DNA of 64,000 nucleotides from Metopolophium dirhodum (taxonomy: Eukaryota > Arthropoda > Insecta > Hemiptera > Aphididae). A program made the translations under genes and the position numbers. Below the pieces are notes generated by a model. It did no database searches and was not told the origin of the DNA. It saw nothing but the letters and a program-made list of their open reading frames with translations. This document shows, piece after piece, positions 56,968 to 64,000 of the stretch. How positions within the stretch are numbered: the stretch's first letter is position 1; each line of letters opens with the position of its first letter. The DNA lies in NCBI RefSeq assembly GCF_019925205.1, contig NC_083560.1, forward strand, positions 7,936,001 to 8,000,000, written 5' to 3'.

Positions 56968-57750
56968 AAAGGTGGATAAGTGGATGTCGCTCTGCTGTAC
57001 GGTAGGTTACAAGTGGATCACTGTAATAGATGGTGTTAAATTTGAATTCAATGATATAATATAATTGTATAAGAAAAACGATTCTGAGCGAAAACGGTCA
57101 GTCAGCCTATGATTTTACCAAGTATATTTGATGATATTATTGTGAATAAAGTAATTTATATATGACCTATTTACGTGGAGCCTTGTTTTAAATTTTCAAT
57201 CCTTAGCCATAAAAGTTAAAAATTTATAAATTTTTAACTACAAAATAATTAATAAATTATAAATTTGATAAATGTTGTCAAAATTTGAACTTTAAATGCT
57301 TATAAAAAAAAATTGTGCATATGTATTTTTAATATTTTTCAACTGCTATTAGAACGATATATCAGGAGCCTTATATTAAATTTTCATGCTTTTTTACCCA
57401 ACAAATAAAAATTTATTGATATTTATAGAAAAAAAAACTAAAAAAATTGAAAACTGACAATGTCCGTAAACAGCTCAAAAAGAGTCAAAATATTTTCAAC
57501 ATTTTATGGTGTATAGAAAATGCTAATATAAACATTCAGTCAAAATTTCATGTCCCTACGATCATTTGTCTTAGAGTTACACCAAAAACCAAAATCGATT
57601 TTCTCAAAAACAGATTTTGCGTAAAAATTCCCGTTTTTCCTTAATTTTTCTTTTGTTTTTCACGTCGCTTTTGAAAACTACTGGGAAATTTTTACTTTTG
57701 ACCCCCAAAAGTACCAACTAGATTCATTTTCCTATCAGAAAAGTTACTGT
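56968..57750 (+). repeat. family A repeat, 5' two-thirds
   Basis: Starts AAAAGGTGGATAAGTGGATG and is cut off after CCTATCAGAAAAGTTACTGT, where four CCTAA-like units (57751-57774) follow. The small frame 57447-57644 is a by-product. Confidence 0.85.
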
Positions 57751-57807
57751 TACCTAACCTAACCTAACCTACCTATGTTGAGAATCATTGGTTTATGGTA
57801 TTATAAA

Positions 57808-58103
57808 TTCCGTAATTTTACTTTCCGCAAAATTAAGGTCCGTGATGTTACGTTCCTGGATAATACAGTCCAGGGAATTACTATCCATGATATTACATTC
57901 CACATTTTTCTGGTTCCGTAATCATATGTTCCAAATTATTTTTTTCCGCATTTTTCAGGTTCCGTAAATTTACGTTTCGCGACATTATGGTTTGAACAAC
58001 TTAATTCCGTTATTTTACGTTCCGCAGTATTATGGTCCGTAATTTTACTTTCCGTATTTTTTATCATTCCGGTCAATTATTTTCCGTAAAATTACGGCCT
58101 CCC
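57808..58103 (-). repeat. foldback right arm, degenerate short tandem repeats
   Basis: Inverse of the left arm: units of ATTACGTTCCG/ACTTTCCG about every 18-22 bp up to TTTTCCGTAAAATTACGGCC at the end. Confidence 0.85.
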
Positions 58104-58111
58104 ATTTAAAC

Positions 58112-58279
58112 CTGTCTGCCAATAAGCGGACTTGGAGACATATCTCACTATAGTTAATTATTTTTTCCGTACGTCGATCGATGGTTATTGACTATAGTAA
58201 TAATTATTGTATTTGTATATGTATAATTGTTACGAGCACGAGCACGACTTCTCAATAGAGTACAGACCGTCATATCGAC
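58112..58279. other. spacer between foldback element and GC-rich insertion
   Basis: AT-rich, with a short CGAGCACGAGCACGA repeat (58235-58249). No gene. Confidence 0.4.
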
Positions 58280-58295
58280 TGTCTAGTGTCTAGTA

Positions 58296-59235
58296 GGCGT
58301 ATCAACGCACTGAGGAAGGGTAGACCTAAAAGGCACGTCAAAAGACCTCGACGTGGGTCCCCGAATAAGGACGACCGAGGTGATGGAGGGCACCTTCCTT
58401 TTCCGCACGGGAATCATCTACCCAAGTGGGGGAACCATACCACCTGCGACAAACCAGTGGGCTTGGGCGAGAGGCGTCAGAGCACGACGAGCGAAGCAGA
58501 CGCGGACCTCTGCGAGCGCGCTGGCGCTTTTAGCACGAACCTGACTGAGAGCACACGGGCCCGACCAACTCGTGCACGAATACGTGCAAGGTGGAAGTCC
58601 GGTTGGGGGACACCCACCGACAAGCACTCAAACCCGAGCATTCGGTACGGACACGGCACCCGGCAAAAGAAAACCGTACCACTCAAAAAAGGTCGCATCG
58701 CATCAGCGTAAGAACTGCTCCGGTGTCGATGCTAGTGGGAAAAGAGTCGTTGTGAGTACTCTGGATAACGGATCCTTCAATCTCATCCCGCGGGCGACGA
58801 GGACAGCCCCACTGAAAACCCGACTTAGCTAACGCCCAAACGGTATCAGTGCCCGTCGAGCTATGTGGCGTGCGTCCGTCCGACGCGCGCGTGTACCTCG
58901 CGTGCTCGCGCTCGCCGGCCGCGCGTTCGCGACATATGTGGATGGCCTCGCGGGGGCTGTCGGGAGTAGTGCCTTAGTAGAAGGGGAGCTATTTGACTGG
59001 GTCGAATCCAGCGCTCGCCGACGCGGTTAAACGAAACCCACCGATCTATCTCGAACGAGAGCGGCCGGCGGGGGACCGTCAGCCTGGCGCCTGGGCGCCC
59101 TGACGTAACCCGTCGGAGGGATGTGACCGCGTCACCCAAAAGGCGTGAAGGAGTCGCCCTCGCGACAGATGGCTAAAGGTTTAAAAAACCCCCGAGGGAA
59201 TGGTCTTATACTCCTCGTCACACAGTGGTTAGTAA
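58296..59235. mobile_element. 940-bp GC-rich insertion flanked by 16-bp direct repeats
   Basis: TGTCTAGTGTCTAGTA is found at 58280-58295 and again at 59236-59251. Between them lies DNA that is strikingly GC- and CpG-rich compared with the AT-rich surroundings. Open frames exist in several phases on both strands (58286-58711, 58572-58832, minus 58418-58627, 58477-58698, 58861-59139), as expected of GC-rich DNA. None shows a domain I recognise. A 16-bp duplication suits target-primed retroposition, but there is no poly(A) or recognisable LINE/SINE promoter box. It could be the GC-rich 5' part of a retroelement, a retroposed RNA or captured DNA. Confidence 0.6.
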
Positions 59236-59251
59236 TGTCTAGTGTCTAGTA

Positions 59252-59715
59252 AATGTGTCATGTGCAGAGTATGTTACTGAATAACAGTGTGTACGTCATG
59301 TAAAATTCTGCCACTTTACGACTATAGTATAGTATTATAATAAGCGGAAATTCGGTGAAATTACTGGCGGGGCTGAACATTATACATCACACCATTCACA
59401 CCTATAGGCACCACTGTACTAGAGCCTCTCGTAAATATTTATTTCAACAAGACAATTTACAAAGTTCGATTATACTAAACAATTTTACTATAAATAAGTA
59501 CAAAAAAAATTATGATGGTTTTGCTGACTTTATTTGAAACCCTTAAATCCGCCATTGGTTATAATTCTAAATTAAAAATGAATAACTTAATAATTTCTGT
59601 TTAGAATAGGTACTTCTAAAATGTGGTGCCTCGTACAAAATGTATAAGTCACATACCATATTAATACGTAATTTCATCGAAACAGGGACGACGCGTGACG
59701 CGGCGCGAACGATTG
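59252..59715. other. unassigned sequence
   Basis: The open frame 59355-59537 has no recognisable domain. No RNA gene seen. Confidence 0.4.
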
Positions 59716-59723
59716 CTGATAAT

Positions 59724-60654
59724 TAGAGTTAGGATGTTGATGACATAAAAAACACACAAAAATGCCCTAAAAAAGCCCAAAAATGACCTTAAAAATTATT
59801 ATCTAAAAAACTAATTAAGTAAGTGAAAAAACGTATTTATAAATAATAATTTTTATTAGAGATATGGGTGTGATAATGGGTGTAATAGTAATTTAAAATG
59901 TGAATTATAAATATATTAAGCGATTAAATAATTTATAAATAAATTTCAATATTAAAAATAAATTAAAAAGTAAAATATAAATAAAAAAAAATTATATTCT
60001 CAAAATATTCTCATTAATAGGATGTTGATGTAATAATAATATTCATATTGCATTGTTGCACTGTACAATTAAAATGTGTCTGATGTTATCAAACAAAAGA
60101 CGACGACGTCGATCAGTTAATAAATATTTGTATGATGAAAAACTTCGCTCGACATCAACGGACGTTATAGGTGCATACTTGAAGTAGGTCATGCCATCAG
60201 TAGTTAAATCTTCTGGATAAATGTAATCACAACAAAATCCCACATTAATAATATTAAAATTATTTTTTACTACTTGTGCAAATCCAAAGTTAGATTTTAA
60301 ATAAATTAAATTTGTTTCCAAACTTGGGTGTAACATTTGCCCCAAAATCTATAATTTGAGAAAAATGCCCCACATTGTACTAAAAGTACAAAAAATGTCC
60401 TTTTTTTTTTTTTCGGTTTGAACCAACGGCGCCGTGGGAATTGCTTTCGCATTACTTCCGCGACGCCGCCATACAAAAAATGTCCTAAAAGATGAAAAAT
60501 GACTTAAAATGTTGAAAAATTACGTTAAAAATGCAAAAAAAATGCAAAATAAAATTAGAATATTTTGCATCAAGAGAAATAAATTTTTAGCTAGGATAGC
60601 ATTGTATAGAATCAAAGGAAAAAAAATGCAAAAGTCATCAACATCCTAACTTTA
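59724..60654 (-). mobile_element. internally deleted hAT with perfect 8-bp target duplication
   Basis: Left end TAGAGTTAGGATGTTGATGA and right end, inward, TAAAGTTAGGATGTTGATGA are inverted repeats with one mismatch over 21 bp. CTGATAAT flanks both (59716-59723, 60655-60662). The 931-bp interior keeps just the last part of a transposase plus A-rich AAATGC repeats. Confidence 0.93.
60043..60345 (-). pseudogene. hAT transposase C-terminal fragment
   Basis: A 100-residue minus-strand frame ending at 60043. Residues ~49-93 read DGMTYFKYAPITSVDVERSF, SSYKYLLTDRRRRLLFDNIR and HILIVQCN. This is the hAT dimerisation region in the variant with 'PITSVDVERSFS.YK..L.DRR....ENI...L...CN', typical of a hAT subgroup common in aphids. 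The N-terminal zinc finger and RNase H core are missing, so this is the residue of an internal deletion inside the 59724-60654 element. The methionine at 60345 is simply the first available and need not be a start. It may still give a dimer-forming peptide if transcribed (speculation). Confidence 0.85.
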
Positions 60655-60662
60655 CTGATAAT

Positions 60663-62100
60663 GATAAACAACCTATGCGGGTATAATTACTATTATTATT
60701 AATACTACATAATTACGATCGTTCCAAGTTATGATAATAAGTTAGTACTTACATCCTTACGAATTTAATTTAATTTTTATCACTGAATATTTTTTTATAA
60801 TTTATTTTCTAATTCAGTTATTAAATTATTTAAATATGAATTTTACGATTCTAATTATAATTAGAATATTGGTATATTAGTATATTTAGTCACTTTAAAA
60901 TTTTGTGGGCCAGGAGGGTTAAGACTTGTACTTTGAACTTCTGGAGGGGGGGCTTAGTCTCCTCAAGCCTTTCCACCTATGATAGTATTGCATAAGTAAC
61001 TAAGTTACTTTTAAAAAGTAATTCAATTATTTTACTCGTTACTTAGAGATTAAAGCGTTTACTATTCTACCTAAGAAGTAACTATATGCTATGTCGTTAT
61101 CTCCAAAGTTACAAAAAAAAAAACAGTTCTTATAGTAAGTATATGTATTTTTGGATTTCTTCATTTCTTTAAAAAAAATGAGGATTCGACAAGCAACGTA
61201 AGTAGAAATACTCAGGTTTGTTATGTTAAAACAACTTATTTTAAACATGTTTAAAACATGAATTCAAAGCATTTGTTTTAAGCTTTTGTTCATTGTTACA
61301 TAATATGTTTAAAACAGTGTAAATTCCAAGTGAACATTGTGTTTTTTTTTTGGTTTATAAATTATAATAAATAATAATAGATATCCTTCAGAAAAAAAGT
61401 TAAAGTATTAAATAATTTTATCTGTAACCACCCTTCATTTTAATTTTATTAAATAAATTACCAAATTTAAAATGTTTTTTCTTAATAGTTAATAATATAA
61501 CATAATGTCTACATAAAACATCCATTCAGAAAATATTAAAAATACTTTTAAGATTTAAAATAAGTAATAAATAAACAGTGAAACATATACTAGTAGTTAG
61601 TACACGGCATATTAGCATATAAGTAAATTACATTTTAATTTAAATTAAGTTAATTTAAATGAACGGTTTAAACACTGTTTTAAATTGTTTAAAAATCAAG
61701 CAATTTATTTTGTTTAAAATATCGTTTAAAACAAAAATAATTTTCCCGAAAAAAATTCAAAAACAATAAACAGATAACAATATTATAATTATTTATACAC
61801 ATACCTTTACAATAGATTATTAATATTAAACTATCAAAATATATTTGCATAGTGTATAATCTACGTGTAGGTATATAGTCCAATTTCATAACACCAGTAG
61901 TCCGACGTACGACCTGTCGACCTGTTTATAGGAAACGTTCTATATATTTCGAGAAAATGAATTAAAAATATTATTTATTTATTAAACTTTTTATGTAATT
62001 TACTCGTAAGTCGTAAATTAAACTTAAAACCTCTGAAAACTAGGGGTCAAAGATAGTGTCAAGGTTTAAAATTAAATATTTTATTATTTGTTTAACTTGA
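60663..62100. other. AT-rich sequence with hAT-like words
   Basis: 60985-61085 (GCATAAGTAACTAAGTTACT then repeated GTTACTT words) resembles the terminal part of aphid hAT MITEs of the 'TAGTGTTGGGCA..AAGTAAC' type. The partner end was not found. 61660-61720 is rich in GTTTAAAAC palindromic words. The minus frames 61039-61248 and 61689-61889 are not recognisable. Confidence 0.4.
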
Positions 62101-62134
62101 TCCTCCCCGAAATAAAATTCTGGCTACGTCCCTG
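62101..62134 (-). mobile_element. orphan hAT-like terminus
   Basis: Inward from 62134 it reads CAGGGACGTAGCCAGAATTT, a common transposon end in insect genomes. No partner or duplication of TCCACGCC was found. Confidence 0.55.
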
Positions 62135-64000
62135 TCCACGCCCCACGGAATAGAGTGTTATACTAGCTGCCATGGCAATCACGGATAAGTGAAATCCCCC
62201 GTTAATCCCTAAAATACAAATTAAAACAAAAATGCTATTATTATATAACTAAACAAATTATGTTAATTAAATAGTATGAGTATTTAAAGAAAATTAATTA
62301 TAATAATAAAAACAATGATTTTTTATTTAAATTCACAATACTCGAAATAAGTTGAATCGGTCACGCACTTAACGCGTTCTATTATTAAAGGCGCATTCAT
62401 ATTTTATTCTTGAAGTATTTATTTTTAAATGTTAAATATTCGTATGGTTAATGAAATTTATAAGCTATTACATTATAATTTTTAAGGTGTAATTCCCAAA
62501 AATACCTAAATGGCTAAATTGTATTTTATAATACCTACAAATAGGTAAAATATTAATTCGCCATATTGACTGTTGTTACTACCTAAAAACAGTACAGACT
62601 GTCCGTGGTTTTAATTCTTTCTATAGGTGACCGTATAAAGTGTCCTACAAGTTACAACCATTTAACGTGGTAACAGATACAGCGGCATCATAAGGAGGGG
62701 CAGGGTAGGCATTTTCTTATTGTCATTAGCGGGCCGCTGTTGGGTCGGGTATATGCTAGTTTTGGCCATACTGAGCAATTTATAGCACTGTGCAAAAAAC
62801 TTTGTGTCAATCTGCTCAATCATAAATCATATAATATTACAGCTTATTATAGGTAATGATAGTGCGGGTCGGGAGCATAATATAATAATAAGTACGGTTC
62901 GAATTTAAAGGCAACATAATCAGTAAAAAAAAAAAGCATTTAAAATGGCAGAGGCAAAAAAAAGCATTTAATTTATATAAAAAAATAGCAATTCTTATAA
63001 AAAAAAATTTACTAAAATATTAAATAGTTTGTGTATTGTGTATTTAACTAGTGTGTATTAAAAAAAATCACTATTATGTAGGTACTCAGATAAACTGTCT
63101 TCAGTAAAACGTTGACGGTTTGGGCTTAAAATATATCCGTACATAGAAAATCTATAGGTAAGTATATACGCATTATGAACATATTTTAATCTATAGATAT
63201 AGGTAGTATGGGTACTTATATAAACGTTAAATTAACTGGCCATACCAAATACTCGATAAAGTATTTAGCGATATCGGTACCTAAATATCGCCGATAATAA
63301 AACCCATTAGAAATAATCAACAGCCGACAATGGAAATCTTATTGATTTGTACCGTTATATACGTATGTCGTGTATAAAAACTATTAAATTAATTGAAAAT
63401 TAAACACAATAAAGGCCAAAAAAAAAAAATAATACGTTCATCGTCTTACATGTTAAACGACACTAATTTTATTTAAAAATTATTTTTCTATTATTATTAT
63501 TATTATTATAAAAAAAAATGCTTTTGCCTTCAAATCTGAACCTATTAATAAGCTATTCCGGTTACCTAATTAGGTAATACACTTAGGACTACGGGCCGAC
63601 TTGATAAGTGTGTGCGTGCGCCGTGCATTATAGTGTAGATGGGGATATCCCGAGTACGTTTTTAATTTTTTACCGTTTTTATAGCCCCGCAGTCTTATCG
63701 ACAAATTAATAAATTATTATATTGAATTGTCCGAGTGCCCGTGCTCGGTCCACAGCCACAATATAGATATAATATTATAGCTTCAATGTATCTGAGGTAA
63801 ACGACTAATCGACCAAAACCTTTTAAAATACAGGTCTGACGATCATATTATATTTTGACGGTTCAAATGTACAACTATAGTACTTTAATACTTTATACGT
63901 AATTTTTAAAACTACTACTGCGTGGCAACGGCGGTGAAACTGCATTTTATTAATTTAACTTCGATAATAATTTAGGCACGACTGCTGCAACTCAATCGTT
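62135..64000. other. AT-rich sequence, nothing recognised
   Basis: No open frame of note, RNA gene or element end. A GC-rich patch occurs at 62725-62750 (GCGGGCCGCTGTTGGGTCGG). If a host gene lies nearby it is outside this window. Confidence 0.4.

Larger units (their letters stand above)
53686..58103. mobile_element. foldback-type DNA transposon, 4.4 kb, with nested elements
   Basis: The flanks ATTTAAAC (53678-53685) and ATTTAAAC (58104-58111) form an exact 8-bp duplication. The ends GGGGGGCTATAATAATTGTG and, inward from 58103, GGGAGGCCGTAATTTTACGG are related, and both lead into long arrays of degenerate CGGAACGTAAT units, inverted relative to each other. Inside lie a hAT-like MITE (54363-55082), a palindromic MITE (56213-56647), a family A repeat (56968-57750) and unassigned AT-rich DNA. 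No transposase was recognised, so it must have depended on one supplied elsewhere. Confidence 0.8.

Noticed and set aside
53686..58103. CRISPR-like array in the foldback arms
   Set aside because: Units are degenerate, spacers are only ~8 bp and the arms are mutually inverted in a eukaryotic context. It does not fit a CRISPR.
58286..58711. 141-residue basic protein in the GC-rich insertion
   Set aside because: Five overlapping frames in both directions are open, as expected in GC-rich DNA. No recognisable motif, so no gene is called.
58296..59235. rRNA spacer or rRNA fragment
   Set aside because: GC-rich style resembles transcribed spacers, but I found no 18S, 5.8S or 28S core sequence in it. 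Left as unknown.

Overview
The window looks like a repeat-rich stretch of an insect nuclear genome, most likely an aphid. This is inferred from the strong A+T bias, the short CCTAA/TTAGG runs (insect telomere type), and the dense pile-up of hAT-like, MULE-like and aphid-style non-coding repeats. I found no convincing host gene, rRNA, tRNA or CRISPR in 64 kb. Nearly everything interpretable is a transposable element (TE) or a piece of one. All similarity statements come from reading the sequence by eye.

1-14.6 kb: a mosaic of one repeat family. There is a ~0.9 kb inverted repeat (1-910 versus 9290-10184) and three direct copies of a second block (2370-2725, 7410-8720, 12285-13680). Also here are a hAT C-terminal fragment (2178-2357), a hAT terminus ending at 3529, an (ACAT)n microsatellite, a ~400 bp tandem duplication (4188-5270) and a GC-rich island with a 19-20 bp tandem array (6080-6960).

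14.6-30.5 kb: a 1.5 kb segment (14611-16123) has a near-identical twin at 38360-39876. A broken FLYWCH/MULE transposon (20216-22208) has structured terminal repeats. A broken GTF2IRD2-like hAT (23619-26336) has a perfect 8-bp target duplication. It sits inside an older repeat whose second copy (42020-44165) carries the same insertion junction. Many copies of a ~1.4 kb non-coding repeat lie here in both orientations.

30.5-45 kb: a retrotransposon LTR with primer-binding site and leader (33037-34001), more copies of the abundant repeat, one of them split by a 179-bp MITE, and the second copies of the duplicated blocks.

45.8-49.7 kb: the one intact coding gene, a 949-codon ZMYM1-like hAT transposase. 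It lies in a complete element with terminal inverted repeats and a perfect 8-bp duplication (TTTCGCAG), so it is probably a recent insertion. Its N-terminus carries a fresh in-frame 80-residue duplication.

50-64 kb: a decayed exon of a large arthropod 'uncharacterised' family (50590-51462). A 4.4 kb foldback element (53686-58103) has arms of degenerate CGGAACGTAAT repeats and contains several nested elements. A 940-bp GC-rich insertion is flanked by 16-bp direct repeats (58280-59251). A deleted hAT (59724-60654) follows, then AT-rich sequence with a few element ends. The layout is one of repeated nested transposition and local duplication, not of a gene pathway.
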